Made by a program: the position numbers and the translations under genes | DNA from: CAZDCD01 sp964503885 | GTDB lineage: Bacteria; Bacteroidota; Bacteroidia; Bacteroidales; UBA10428 | DNA length: 64,000 nucleotides | Assembly: GCA_964503885.1 (NCBI GenBank) | Contig: CAZDCD010000001.1 | Coordinates: forward strand, 248,001-312,000 | Reading direction: 5' to 3' | In this document: one piece after another, positions 10,163 through 19,278 of the stretch | Layout of the letters: each line of letters starts with the position of its first letter | How positions within the stretch are numbered: the stretch's first letter is position 1 | The notes under the pieces: generated by a model | What the model was told of the DNA's origin: nothing | Seen by the model: the letters and a program-made list of their open reading frames with translations, nothing else | Database searches by the model: none

Positions 10163-11401
10163 ATGAAAAAATATATAAATAATCATACAGGAGTATTAAC
10201 ATTGATAATGTTGACCACCCTTATTTCTGCCTGCCTTTTCCAGGCTTGCGAAAAGGACGATGCTGATAGTGGTGGAAACCCTTCAATCAGTTATATTCGT
10301 ATGACTGATCCTGATAAATCCGATTCACTGATTACCCACGCATATATGGGGAATATCATTGCTATCGTTGGTGAGAACCTGCAAGATGTAAAAGAAATAT
10401 GGTTCAATGATCAGTCTGCTATGTTAAACACAAGTTTAATTACCAGTACTTCAATCATTGTTATGATACCAGGTGAAATTCCAGGTACGGTAACGAATAA
10501 AATGTTGTTGATCTGCAGTCACAAGGCAGATACATTCAGCTTTGATTTTGGCGTTGATGTTCCGCCACCTGCTGTTAATTCCATGCTATGTGAATTTGTG
10601 GAAGATGGCGGAACCGCAGTAATTCAGGGTAATTACTTTATTGACGATCCGGGTTCACCACTTGAAGTAGTTTTTCCCGGCAATCTGGAAGCTACCGTAA
10701 CAAAGGTAAGTCTGACCGAAATTGAAGTGACTGTTCCGGTTGGTTCAGCTATTGGGCCGATACAGGTAAAATCGATTTATGGTTCTTCACGTTCAAAATT
10801 CTACTTTCGTGATGACAGAAATTATGTATTGGATTTTGATGTTTTAACAGCTGCAGGTGGTTGGCGCTCTGGTGTTATTGCCAACTCTGACCCTGATCCT
10901 ATCAGTGGCAACTATGTAAGGTTTCAGGGAACTATGACCGGAGGGGCCGGCTCAACATGGGATGAGGATCATTTCAGTTTTAATCTTTGGCCTATTGCAA
11001 ATGGACGACCGGATGTACCGCTTTATGACGGTAGTATTGCAAATGCGGCAATTAAATTTGAATGTAATGTGGTTGAAGACTGGAAGGCATCAGCATTGCA
11101 AATGATTTTTACCGGATACGATATAAATGGAACCAATAGCTATATTGCTGATGAAAGTGTGCCCAGAGGGTTATGGATACCCTGGCAGGAAACCGGAACC
11201 TATGATACAGATGGTTGGATAACAGTAACTATTCCTTTAAGTCGATTTAATCGCACACCTACCGGAGGTACATGCGCAAATCCTCTTACCAAAGATATGC
11301 TTAGGGGACTCACTTTCTTTGTTTTTAACGGAGGTGTTGAAGGAACTGATTGTACTCCTAATATATGTATTGATAATATACGTATTGTACCTATAAACTA
11401 G
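10163..11401 (+). CDS. Surface glycan-binding lipoprotein with two TIG domains (SGBP)
   Basis: 412 residues. Lipoprotein signal with Cys29 (LFQACEKDDADSGG); the acidic run after Cys is the Bacteroidota surface-export signal. Two IPT/TIG beta-sandwich repeats (about 40-125 and 128-215) form a stalk. A C-terminal domain (about 220-412) is rich in Trp and ends NICIDNIRIVPIN, like the C-terminal glycan-binding domain of SusE/F-position proteins. It is expected to bind the polysaccharide at the cell surface next to SusCD. Its C-terminal domain resembles that of the next gene (shared GWITVT and DNxR motifs), so the two look like diverged paralogues. Confidence 0.88.
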   Translation: MKKYINNHTGVLTLIMLTTLISACLFQACEKDDADSGGNPSISYIRMTDPDKSDSLITHAYMGNIIAIVGENLQDVKEIWFNDQSAMLNTSLITSTSIIVMIPGEIPGTVTNKMLLICSHKADTFSFDFGVDVPPPAVNSMLCEFVEDGGTAVIQGNYFIDDPGSPLEVVFPGNLEATVTKVSLTEIEVTVPVGSAIGPIQVKSIYGSSRSKFYFRDDRNYVLDFDVLTAAGGWRSGVIANSDPDPISGNYVRFQGTMTGGAGSTWDEDHFSFNLWPIANGRPDVPLYDGSIANAAIKFECNVVEDWKASALQMIFTGYDINGTNSYIADESVPRGLWIPWQETGTYDTDGWITVTIPLSRFNRTPTGGTCANPLTKDMLRGLTFFVFNGGVEGTDCTPNICIDNIRIVPIN

Positions 11402-11428
11402 TAGTTTACGATATCTAAAAATCTTAAC

Positions 11429-13540
11429 ATGAAAACAAAATTCATAAATTCTATAATATATGGTCTGCTATTCGCGGTAATGTGTATAGTAAGTGTCAGC
11501 ATAATTCTTACATCATGTGAAAAGGATGATGACGGGGACGGAGGTAAAATAGTTTTAAGTAGTTATGGTCCGATGCCTGTTGCTCGTGGGGCAGAACTGA
11601 GGTTTATCGGTATAAACCTTGACAAGGTTACATCTGTGATGTTACCTGGTGATATCGAAATAACAACATTTGGTACCAAGACATCAGCGTTGCTGACCAT
11701 AACTGTTCCTCAAAATGCTATTGAGGGCCTGGTTGTGCTTAAAACGCCCCAGGGTGACATCACCACCAAGACCCCGCTGGGTTTTTCAGAACCAATATCT
11801 ATTCTAAGTTTTTCTCCGACTACGGTTAAAGCTGACTCTGTACTTACTATAACCGGTGATTACCTGAACCTGGTGAAGGAAGTGATATTTACCGATCGTG
11901 TTGCTGTGGGAGATACTCTATTTATCAGTCAAAGTCGTTCTCAAATTACGCTGCATGTAGCGGCTGCTGCACAATCAGGGTTGATCGCAGTTTCGAATGG
12001 AAATGATGATCCTATTATTGTCTATTCCACAGACAGTTTAATGGTAAAACTTCCTGTAATTTCTTCAATTAATCCGAATCCGGTAAAGGCAGGTACACAA
12101 CTGACCGTTACAGGTTCGGACCTGGATCTGGTAGAGGAAATTGTTTTTGGTGGTAACAAGAAGCTGGGAGACACTGCATTTATTGCAAGTGAGGGTACTA
12201 TTGCCGTAAATGTCCCAGATGATGCGCAGGATGGAACATTAGTATTAATCCCGGCATCAGGTATTCATGTGGAATCAGCCAGTGTTCTGATAATGGTTGT
12301 ACCAACCGTCAGCATTGCCACTACCACAGTCAAAAACGGAGACAATATAACTGTTACCGGTACAAATCTTGATTTGGTGGATCAGGTGATTTTTGGTGGC
12401 GATAAAGAAGGTGAAATCATATCAGGAGGCACTGGCACCCAGATTGAAGTAGCCATACCGGAAGATGCAGTCAGTGGTGTTGTAAAATTTGTTACACTTG
12501 CGATAAAAGAAGTTACCGGTCCCGCCCTTACCATGATCGATCCGGTATTAACATCATTCAGTCCTGCTTCTGCCAAAGCTAAAACAGACATTACGATTGA
12601 CGGAACTGATCTGGATGTTGTAAAATCTGTATTGTTTTCCGGTGGAGTTTCTGGTACTATCGGTGGCGGAAGTACAGCTAACCAATTGATCGTAACCATA
12701 CCTGTCGGCGCCAAAAAAGGAGTAATTACGCTAGTGGCAAAAAACGGGACAGAAGTTGAATCGACAGATACCCTTACTATACTCTCAAACCTGCCTACAA
12801 TAACTTCATTTACAGAGAGTAATGGTACTCCTGACAGCATATTGACCATTAACGGAACCAATATGCTCTTAATAAAAGAGCTGGTTTTCCCCGGCAATGT
12901 AACCGCTACGGCTTATGGTTCTAAATCCGACACGAAAGTTGAGGTATACGTTCCAGCATCGGTAACTTTTGGTATAGGAAATATAACAATGATAACCTAC
13001 GAAGGTGAAGAAGGTTTGTTACCTGAATTATTTTTTGGAACAACTGATCCTGTTGCCGATCCAAGCTTAATGATTACTGATTGTGAAAATGCTGATATAC
13101 CAGGTAATTGGGGTGGAAATATTGAAGTAATAAGCGATCCTGCTGATGCATATTTCGGCAACTATATACATGGAACAGCTTCTGCTTTAAACGGTTGGGC
13201 ATGGTTGTGGGGAAATAATTGGTACACATTTCCTTCAGTTGATCCCGCAACTCATTTGTTTAAAATAGACATCAACATCACAAAACCGTTTGGAACAACC
13301 AATGTACATTTCCAAATGGAATTTGGCGGAAACAGAATTGATCTTGGTGCATTTGGCATGTCAACAGCAAGCGAAACAACAAATGGATGGATTACTGTAA
13401 CCTACGATCTTTCTACCTCTGGTTTGCCAGATCCAATACCAGCCGACGGAGAATGGGGCATTAATTTCTGGTATGCTGACGGGGATGTTGATATTTCAGG
13501 TTTATATATGGACAATATGCGTTTTGAACTGGCACCTTAA
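11429..13540 (+). CDS. Large surface glycan-binding lipoprotein with about six TIG domains (SGBP)
   Basis: 703 residues. Lipoprotein signal with Cys30 followed by an acidic export signal (SCEKDDDGDGG). I count six TIG-like repeats of about 80-85 residues, each with a recurring INGTDLDVVKSVLF-like strand pair, between about 42 and 535. A C-terminal domain (about 545-703) is rich in Trp and Asn (GNWGGN, WAWLWGNNWYTF) and ends LYMDNMRFELAP. The repeats would make a long rod holding the binding domain away from the outer membrane. It follows the shorter paralogue by 27 bases and is followed by a probable terminator. Confidence 0.88.
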   Translation: MKTKFINSIIYGLLFAVMCIVSVSIILTSCEKDDDGDGGKIVLSSYGPMPVARGAELRFIGINLDKVTSVMLPGDIEITTFGTKTSALLTITVPQNAIEGLVVLKTPQGDITTKTPLGFSEPISILSFSPTTVKADSVLTITGDYLNLVKEVIFTDRVAVGDTLFISQSRSQITLHVAAAAQSGLIAVSNGNDDPIIVYSTDSLMVKLPVISSINPNPVKAGTQLTVTGSDLDLVEEIVFGGNKKLGDTAFIASEGTIAVNVPDDAQDGTLVLIPASGIHVESASVLIMVVPTVSIATTTVKNGDNITVTGTNLDLVDQVIFGGDKEGEIISGGTGTQIEVAIPEDAVSGVVKFVTLAIKEVTGPALTMIDPVLTSFSPASAKAKTDITIDGTDLDVVKSVLFSGGVSGTIGGGSTANQLIVTIPVGAKKGVITLVAKNGTEVESTDTLTILSNLPTITSFTESNGTPDSILTINGTNMLLIKELVFPGNVTATAYGSKSDTKVEVYVPASVTFGIGNITMITYEGEEGLLPELFFGTTDPVADPSLMITDCENADIPGNWGGNIEVISDPADAYFGNYIHGTASALNGWAWLWGNNWYTFPSVDPATHLFKIDINITKPFGTTNVHFQMEFGGNRIDLGAFGMSTASETTNGWITVTYDLSTSGLPDPIPADGEWGINFWYADGDVDISGLYMDNMRFELAP

Positions 13541-13582
13541 GACGAATTATAAATTGAATTGCAAGTTAGGGTTTTAAATAAC

Positions 13583-13625
13583 AAGGGGTTATCTTATTAA
13601 GACCAAGTACTTAAGATAGCCCCTT
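13583..13625 (+). terminator. Probable intrinsic terminator after the SusCD-SGBP genes
   Basis: AAGGGGTTATCTTA (13583-13596) pairs with TAAGATAGCCCCTT (13612-13625) over 14 bp with a single G-U wobble, and the sequence continues ATTTTATTATT. It sits 43 bases after the SGBP stop and about 90 before the GH26 start. This would separate, fully or partly, the transport genes from the enzyme genes. Confidence 0.7.
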
Positions 13626-13715
13626 ATTTTATTATTCAGGTATACATTTCAAAAACTGATTTACACAATTTAATCACTGAAATTCAAAGATTCAGGAATA
13701 GAACTCAGATAAAAA

Positions 13716-15392
13716 ATGCACCATTTAATGATCAGAAGGCTGTCTCCTGTATATTGCTTTTTGCTTTTCCTGGCATTCGGTGTAAATTTCGTGGACGCAC
13801 AGGAAACAAAATACGAAGCAGAAGATGGAGTGCTGACCGGAACAGTAACTGTTCAGAATTCACAGCCCGGCTATTCCGGCAGCGGGTATATTGGCCAGTT
13901 TGAAAACAATGGCGACAAAGTAGCCATAAATTTTGCACTCACCGGAGACGGTAATTATGATTTATACATCGGATATGCCGCTCCCAACGGTGAAAAAATC
14001 AACAATATCAGTATAAACGGAAACGCTACCGAGGTTACTTTTCCAGGGTCCTCTTACTTTGCGGAGGTCTCTTTTGGCATGGTTAGCCTGAGGGCAGGCA
14101 ACAACGCTATTGAGATAATCAAAAACTGGGGCTGGTTCCTGGTTGACTATATTCGTATTGAACCGGACAACGATCCTGAAATTGTTGTTACAATTCCTTA
14201 TCAGCTGGCAACTGCTGATCCGATGATTGAAACCCAGCGGTTATTTTATTACCTGATGAATAATTTTGGGAAAAATATCCTCTCGGGAACGATGAGTCTT
14301 AATGCCATTGAAGAAGCCCAATGGCTATATACTAATACAGGGAAATATCCGGCTCTTATCGGACTCGATTTTATGAACCACACACGTGACTATGGCTGGT
14401 ATGATAAATCAGTGCTGGCTAATGAGGGCATTGACTGGTACCGTCAGAACGGTGTTGTAAGTATTTGCTGGCATTGGCGTGATCCGTCACGTACCACCGA
14501 TGCATTCTATACCACCAACACAAGCTTTGATATTTCAAGGATATCCGATGAGACTTCATCTGAATACCAGGCTATGGTCAGCGATATCGATATCATTGCA
14601 GGATACCTCAAACAAATGCAGGATTCTGCTGTGCCGGTCATTTTTCGTCCGTTGCATGAAGCATCGGGAGGCTGGTTCTGGTGGGGCGCCCATGGGGCTG
14701 AGCCGTGCAGAACTTTATGGAGGCTAATGTTTGACAGACTTGTTCAATATCACGGGTTAAACAATTTGATATGGGTGTGGACAACTGATACCAGTGAGGA
14801 TAACATGGACTGGTACCCCGGTGATGAATATGTTGATATTTTGAGTGCAGATATTTATGCCGATACAAACGACTTCAGTTCTCAATTGTTGACGTTTAAT
14901 AAAATAAAGGGAGATTTTCAGGGAAAGAAGCTGGTTGCCCTGAGTGAAAATGGCATAGTGCCTGATCCCGATAATCTCGCCGCCGACAAGGCAGCGTGGT
15001 CATGGTTTATGACATGGTACGGCAGCTATGTCCGTGATGGTATCTTGAATCCGTTAAGCCATTGGCAGAAAGTTATGGGCCATCCGTATGTAATAACACT
15101 CGATGAAATGCCCGATTTAGAAACATACACCATATCAGGTACAACTGAACATAATGCGATACCTGATTTAAGGGTTTATATCAATTATACAGCCCGTATA
15201 TTGCATGTAACCGCAAACCCTGGTCAGCAGATACTCCATCTTGATGTGATTGACATAGAGGGTCGCTCATTCTTCAGTAAAAATAATATCACTGAGAATA
15301 TGTCTGTTTCTCTGTCTTCAATGCAATCGGGTATCTATTTTATAAGTGTGTCAACCATACAGGGACAGAAAATGTACAAAATAGCTTTTTAA
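13716..15392 (+). CDS. GH26 endo-beta-1,4-mannanase with CBM35/6-like module and T9SS tail
   Basis: 558 residues. Signal peptide to about residue 29 (VNFVDAQ). A CBM35/CBM6-type sandwich covers about 33-150 (KYEAEDGVLTG to VDYIRIEP). The GH26 barrel covers about 160-480, with the acid/base Glu315 in FRPLHEASGGWFWWG and the nucleophile Glu411 in VALSENG, both in the expected GH26 contexts. The last 75 residues form a type A T9SS sorting domain (LDVIDIEGRSF, then MQSGIYFISV). It cleaves internal beta-1,4-mannosidic bonds, and the tail implies secretion or cell-surface attachment through T9SS. Second ATG at 13728 is an alternative start. Confidence 0.93.
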   Translation: MHHLMIRRLSPVYCFLLFLAFGVNFVDAQETKYEAEDGVLTGTVTVQNSQPGYSGSGYIGQFENNGDKVAINFALTGDGNYDLYIGYAAPNGEKINNISINGNATEVTFPGSSYFAEVSFGMVSLRAGNNAIEIIKNWGWFLVDYIRIEPDNDPEIVVTIPYQLATADPMIETQRLFYYLMNNFGKNILSGTMSLNAIEEAQWLYTNTGKYPALIGLDFMNHTRDYGWYDKSVLANEGIDWYRQNGVVSICWHWRDPSRTTDAFYTTNTSFDISRISDETSSEYQAMVSDIDIIAGYLKQMQDSAVPVIFRPLHEASGGWFWWGAHGAEPCRTLWRLMFDRLVQYHGLNNLIWVWTTDTSEDNMDWYPGDEYVDILSADIYADTNDFSSQLLTFNKIKGDFQGKKLVALSENGIVPDPDNLAADKAAWSWFMTWYGSYVRDGILNPLSHWQKVMGHPYVITLDEMPDLETYTISGTTEHNAIPDLRVYINYTARILHVTANPGQQILHLDVIDIEGRSFFSKNNITENMSVSLSSMQSGIYFISVSTIQGQKMYKIAF

Positions 15393-15502
15393 GCATGAAG
15401 AAAGTCCTGTTTAATTGCCCGCTGAAAATAAAAAAAACTAACTTGCAGTTAAATGGATCTTGTATTTGAAAACTATAAATTTTTAAAATCTTACTCCTTT
15501 CA

Positions 15503-16711
15503 ATGATAAAAACAAGTATTGTTATTGCTCAAATGTTTTTATCTTTTTTGGTATCTTCATATTGCCAAAAATTTGATAACCTGGCGCTCACTCCTCCAAT
15601 GGGTTGGAACAGTTGGAATAAATTCGGTTGTGATGTGAACGAGAAACTCATTAAACAAATTGCGGATGCCCTGGTTTCAACCGGTATGAGAGATGCCGGA
15701 TATATCTATCTTAATATCGATGATTGCTGGCATGGCCAGAGAGACAGCCTGGGATTCATTCATCCTGACAGCAGAAGATTTCCATCGGGTATGAAGGCAT
15801 TGGCCGATTATGTTCATTCCAAAGGTTTAAAACTTGGAATTTATTCCGATGCAGGTAATGCTACCTGTGGCGGAAAACCCGGAAGCCGGGGCCATGAATA
15901 CCAGGATGCCATTGCATATGCTTCATGGGGGATCGATTACCTGAAATATGACTGGTGCAATACCGGTGAGATGAATGCCAAAGAAGCTTACATCACTATG
16001 CGCGATGCCATATATTCGGCAGGCCGCCCCATGGTGCTGAGTATTTGCGAGTGGGGTACCGACAAACCCTGGACCTGGGGAGCAGATATCGGACATTTAT
16101 GGCGCACTACCGGTGATATCACCGATTGCTGGGATTGTGAACTCGGACACGGCTCATGGGTTTCAAACGGAATTATGAGGATCCTTGATATGCAGAAAGA
16201 TTTAAGGCAATATTCAGGCCCGGGCCATTGGAATGATCCGGATATGATGGAAGTTGGTAACGCCTTGTCAATAAACGAAAGCCGTGCCCACTTTTCGATG
16301 TGGTGTATGCTTGCTGCACCGCTCATCGCAGGAAACGACATCAGGAACATGAACAGGGAGATAACGGATATTTTAACCAATAAGGAAGTGGTTGCTGTTG
16401 ACCAGGATTCGCTAGGCATACAGGGTTTCAGGCTTTATGATTACGGAGAAGTTGAAATTTGGGTAAAGCCGCTTGTAAATGACGAATGGGCATTCTGCTT
16501 CTTGAACAGGTCGGATACACCACAACCGGTTGAGCTGAAATGGAATGAAAACCCGATCTATGACGGTGTATCAGGAAAGAAAGTGGAATTTACGCGAAGC
16601 ACCTATTCAATCAAAGACCTGTGGTCCGGCAAATTAACCGGAACAACTGAGAATATCTTTAAGGGAACCATCCCTGCCCGCGATGTTATCCTGGTAAGGC
16701 TTGTCGAATGA
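15503..16711 (+). CDS. GH27 alpha-galactosidase
   Basis: 402 residues, signal peptide to about residue 21. The GH27 barrel begins LALTPPMGWNSWNKFGC and contains the NIDDCW motif, the nucleophile Asp150 in YLKYDWC and the probable acid/base Asp205 in WRTTGDI. The C-terminal about 75 residues are the usual antiparallel beta domain. It removes alpha-1,6-galactose side groups from galactomannan or its oligomers. It lacks a T9SS tail or lipobox, so a periplasmic location is most likely. It lies 110 bases after the GH26 gene on the same strand. Confidence 0.94.
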   Translation: MIKTSIVIAQMFLSFLVSSYCQKFDNLALTPPMGWNSWNKFGCDVNEKLIKQIADALVSTGMRDAGYIYLNIDDCWHGQRDSLGFIHPDSRRFPSGMKALADYVHSKGLKLGIYSDAGNATCGGKPGSRGHEYQDAIAYASWGIDYLKYDWCNTGEMNAKEAYITMRDAIYSAGRPMVLSICEWGTDKPWTWGADIGHLWRTTGDITDCWDCELGHGSWVSNGIMRILDMQKDLRQYSGPGHWNDPDMMEVGNALSINESRAHFSMWCMLAAPLIAGNDIRNMNREITDILTNKEVVAVDQDSLGIQGFRLYDYGEVEIWVKPLVNDEWAFCFLNRSDTPQPVELKWNENPIYDGVSGKKVEFTRSTYSIKDLWSGKLTGTTENIFKGTIPARDVILVRLVE

Positions 16712-16971
16712 CAGGATTTGCCGGCAGATAAAATTATCATGAGATAGAGCTCTGCACGTATTGAACTTTAAATAGTTATGACTAAACCTTTGTGAATGCT
16801 TTGTGCTTTGGCGCCTTTGTGGCTAAAAAACACCACTGACCTCACAGCAGGAAGGATAGAAAACAAAGACTCTAAATCACCAAAATATGCAAAACCGGCC
16901 AAAGGCTAAAATGAGGAATATTATTATATCAACATTAGAAAATACTACTTAAAACCATTGAGATATTGCAT
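16712..16971. other. Intergenic region between GH27 and GH9
   Basis: This 260-base gap holds the second copy of the CTTTG-periodic repeat (16787-16833) and, 40 bases on, a stretch reading ACAAAGACTCTAAATCACC that looks like an inverted relative of it. No clear terminator or consensus promoter was seen, so whether GH9 is co-transcribed with GH27 is open. Confidence 0.45.
16787..16833 (+). repeat. CTTTG-periodic intergenic repeat, copy B
   Basis: Four CTTTG words occur with 8-13 base spacing and the unit ends GTGGCTAAAAAAC. It matches copy A at 1911-1956 in word order and in the GTGGC(A)TAAAA end. A reverse-oriented ACAAAGA stretch follows near 16864. Confidence 0.5.
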
Positions 16972-18612
16972 ATGAAAAGGAAATTAATTACAGGAGCATT
17001 CATAATCATCAGTATGGTCATCTTAGCACAAAATCATGAAATCAGGATAAATTCGCTGGGATACCTTCCAGGATCTTCCAAGAAAGCAACAATTATAAAA
17101 GAGTGCAGCCGTTACCAGGTTGTATCTGTAAAAAACAATAAAGTGGTTTACAAAGGGGTGGTCAAGGGACCATTTTACCAGTCTGATGTGAACCAGCATG
17201 CCTGGATCGCAGATTTTTCCAATCTGAAAACAAATGGTACTTATTTCATAAAAGTTCCCGGAGTGGGAAAATCCATTGAATTCAAAATCAGCGACACTGT
17301 ATACGACCAGCCGTTTTATACGGTATTCAGAAGCCTGTACCTGTTTCGCTGCGGAACCGATCTTGAAGCTGAATACCATGGGAATATTTTCAGGCAAAAG
17401 GCCTGCCATTTGCAGGACGGATACACCGACTATATCGGACTGAAAGATGGCCATATGGACGCAACCGGAGGATGGCATGACGCAGGCGATTATGGAAAAT
17501 ATACAACAAATGCAGCATTTTCGTTGGGAATACTGTTTATGGCATGGGATCATTTTAAAAATAAGCTGGAGAAATTTGAATTTGATCTTCCTGAGACAGC
17601 CCCCGGATTTCCTGAATATCTCGAGGAATTAAAATGGGAGACCGACTGGCTATTGAAAATGCAGTATCCCGATGGTTCGGGTAGAGTTTCTGATAAACTC
17701 ACCAGACTGAATTTTGAAGGATTTATTCCACCGGATAAAGATGACGGAAAGCGATACTTTTCCGAATGGAGTTCTACTGCAATAGCTGATTTTGTTGCTT
17801 CCATGGCTGCCGCCGCCAGGTATTTTAAGGAATATGATCCAAACTATGCTGAAACATGCCTGAATGCAGCAGTTAACAGTTATAGGTACTTGAAAAAGAA
17901 CTCGGAATATAAACGTATGGAACAAACGGAATTCCACACAGGCGCCTATGAATCGACTGATGATGATGACCGGATGTGGGCTGCGGCAGAGCTATGGGAA
18001 ACCACTGGACAATTTACCTACCTGGCTGATCTGGAAGAAAGGCTTAAACAATATATAAATATAAGCACGAATGACTGGGATTGGCCTTATGTTGCCCCCC
18101 TCGGAATTTTTACATACCTTTCATCGGTGAAAGAAGGGAAAAATCCGGAGCTCGTCAGATCATTCAGAGAAAAATTATTAGCAGATGCTGATTCACTGGT
18201 CAGCTTTATCAATAAGGATGTCTACGGACGATCACATGACAGGTATTATTGGGGTACCAACGGGCTCCTGCCACGACTGGTCATTAACCTGCATATGGCC
18301 TGGAATTTATCAGCCGATAAAAAATATGTCAGAGCATCACAGGACATAATTGCCCATATTTTTGGCAGAAACTATTACAACCGTTCTTTCGTCACAGGAG
18401 TGGGATTAAATCCTCCAATGAACCCTCATGACAGGCGTTCGGGATCAGATAATTTGACCGATCCATGGCCGGGATATATTGTGGGCGGCGGACATACAGC
18501 AACTGATTGGGTGGATGAACAGGATAATTTTTCGAGAAATGAGATTGCTCTGAACTGGCAGGCTTCTTTGATATATGCTCTGGCCGCTTTTATCGATTAT
18601 CAGGAATGGTAA
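16972..18612 (+). CDS. GH9 beta-1,4-glucanase with N-terminal Ig-like domain
   Basis: 546 residues from the ATG at 16972; an upstream in-frame TTG at 16966 is less likely. Signal peptide to about residue 20 (ISMVILAQ). A CelD-type Ig-like domain (about 22-108, IRINSLGYLPGSSKKATI) precedes an (alpha/alpha)6 GH9 domain. The catalytic Asp pair lies in GGWHDAGDYGKY (Asp170, Asp173), and the acid Glu524 in SRNEIALNW. The GVGLNPPMNPHDRRSG loop is also a GH9 hallmark. GH9 enzymes cut beta-1,4-glucosidic bonds; beside GH26 and GH27 this suggests action on glucomannan-type material. No T9SS tail is visible, so periplasmic action is inferred. Confidence 0.93.
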   Translation: MKRKLITGAFIIISMVILAQNHEIRINSLGYLPGSSKKATIIKECSRYQVVSVKNNKVVYKGVVKGPFYQSDVNQHAWIADFSNLKTNGTYFIKVPGVGKSIEFKISDTVYDQPFYTVFRSLYLFRCGTDLEAEYHGNIFRQKACHLQDGYTDYIGLKDGHMDATGGWHDAGDYGKYTTNAAFSLGILFMAWDHFKNKLEKFEFDLPETAPGFPEYLEELKWETDWLLKMQYPDGSGRVSDKLTRLNFEGFIPPDKDDGKRYFSEWSSTAIADFVASMAAAARYFKEYDPNYAETCLNAAVNSYRYLKKNSEYKRMEQTEFHTGAYESTDDDDRMWAAAELWETTGQFTYLADLEERLKQYINISTNDWDWPYVAPLGIFTYLSSVKEGKNPELVRSFREKLLADADSLVSFINKDVYGRSHDRYYWGTNGLLPRLVINLHMAWNLSADKKYVRASQDIIAHIFGRNYYNRSFVTGVGLNPPMNPHDRRSGSDNLTDPWPGYIVGGGHTATDWVDEQDNFSRNEIALNWQASLIYALAAFIDYQEW

Positions 18613-18642
18613 TCGTTAATCAACCTTGAATAGTTTAAAAGT

Positions 18643-19215
18643 ATGACGAAGCTTTTGCCGGTTTATATTGCCTGCTTTATTCTTTATACATCCGTTTCAG
18701 GCCAGAGAAACCTGATCCCCCGGGATTTTGATCCGAAAACAAAGAAAGGACTGTCAAGATTCGAACCTAATGTGCTGGAGTGCATCCAATGGTTGAAGAA
18801 CACTCCGGGGGACAGCATGAAAGAAGCACACCTGAGCATTTCAAAATTTATACTCGATTGGGGTAAGGCTACCCCCGATGTCTTACTTTTTCCTTACACC
18901 CGCGTGTCGAACCCTATTTATTATGAACGCGATGATGAATACGGACTTGAACTTTTTGTGTTGTATTACGGTGGAATGCTGGAATTTTTAATTGAAAATC
19001 CTCATGTAACAGATTTGGTGAAGGTTCAGGTTGCCGGAATTAATGCAATGCTGGATTTCTGCAAACGGAACAGCAACAGCATTTCCCACTCCGTTGCAGC
19101 GGATATATATGCACAACTTGCGCAAAACAACATGCTTGAGAGCTGGATTAGACAAAAACTCAGAAAACAGGAAATCAAAAAATTCCGTAAGTTCCAGAAA
19201 AAGAAAAACCGGTAA
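18643..19215 (+). CDS. Unknown exported protein at the end of the PUL
   Basis: 190 residues. A signal peptide to about residue 20 (ILYTSVSGQ) is followed by a mostly helical protein. Recognisable stretches are TPDVLLFPYTRVSNPIYYER and LELFVLYYGGMLEF, and the C-terminus is very basic (KFRKFQKKKNR). I know no family for it. It starts 30 bases after the GH9 stop, so it is probably in the same transcript. The size and pattern recall small periplasmic helical-bundle proteins seen near other Bacteroidota operons; its role in glycan use is unproven. Confidence 0.65.
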   Translation: MTKLLPVYIACFILYTSVSGQRNLIPRDFDPKTKKGLSRFEPNVLECIQWLKNTPGDSMKEAHLSISKFILDWGKATPDVLLFPYTRVSNPIYYERDDEYGLELFVLYYGGMLEFLIENPHVTDLVKVQVAGINAMLDFCKRNSNSISHSVAADIYAQLAQNNMLESWIRQKLRKQEIKKFRKFQKKKNR

Positions 19216-19231
19216 TCCTGGGGATCACCGG
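19209..19231. terminator. Short hairpin between convergent genes
   Basis: CCGGTAATCC (19209-19218) faces GGATCACCGG (19222-19231), a 10-bp stem with one mismatch and a 3-base loop, overlapping the stop codon of the unknown PUL gene. It lies between convergent genes, so it could end transcripts from either side, but it lacks a T tract. Confidence 0.4.
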
Positions 19232-19278
19232 CATTTCAAAACTTCCTCATTATGAATTAATTGACACTTTCCCTTTTG

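Noticed and set aside
12382..12897. 171-codon minus-strand frame inside the large SGBP gene
   Set aside because: It is the reverse of repeated Thr/Val-rich TIG coding sequence; the plus-strand product is clear.
15988..16419. 143-codon minus-strand frame inside GH27
   Set aside because: It covers the catalytic part of an intact GH27 gene and has no domain of its own.
17023..17553. 176-codon minus-strand frame inside GH9
   Set aside because: It is a shadow of the conserved GH9 coding frame.
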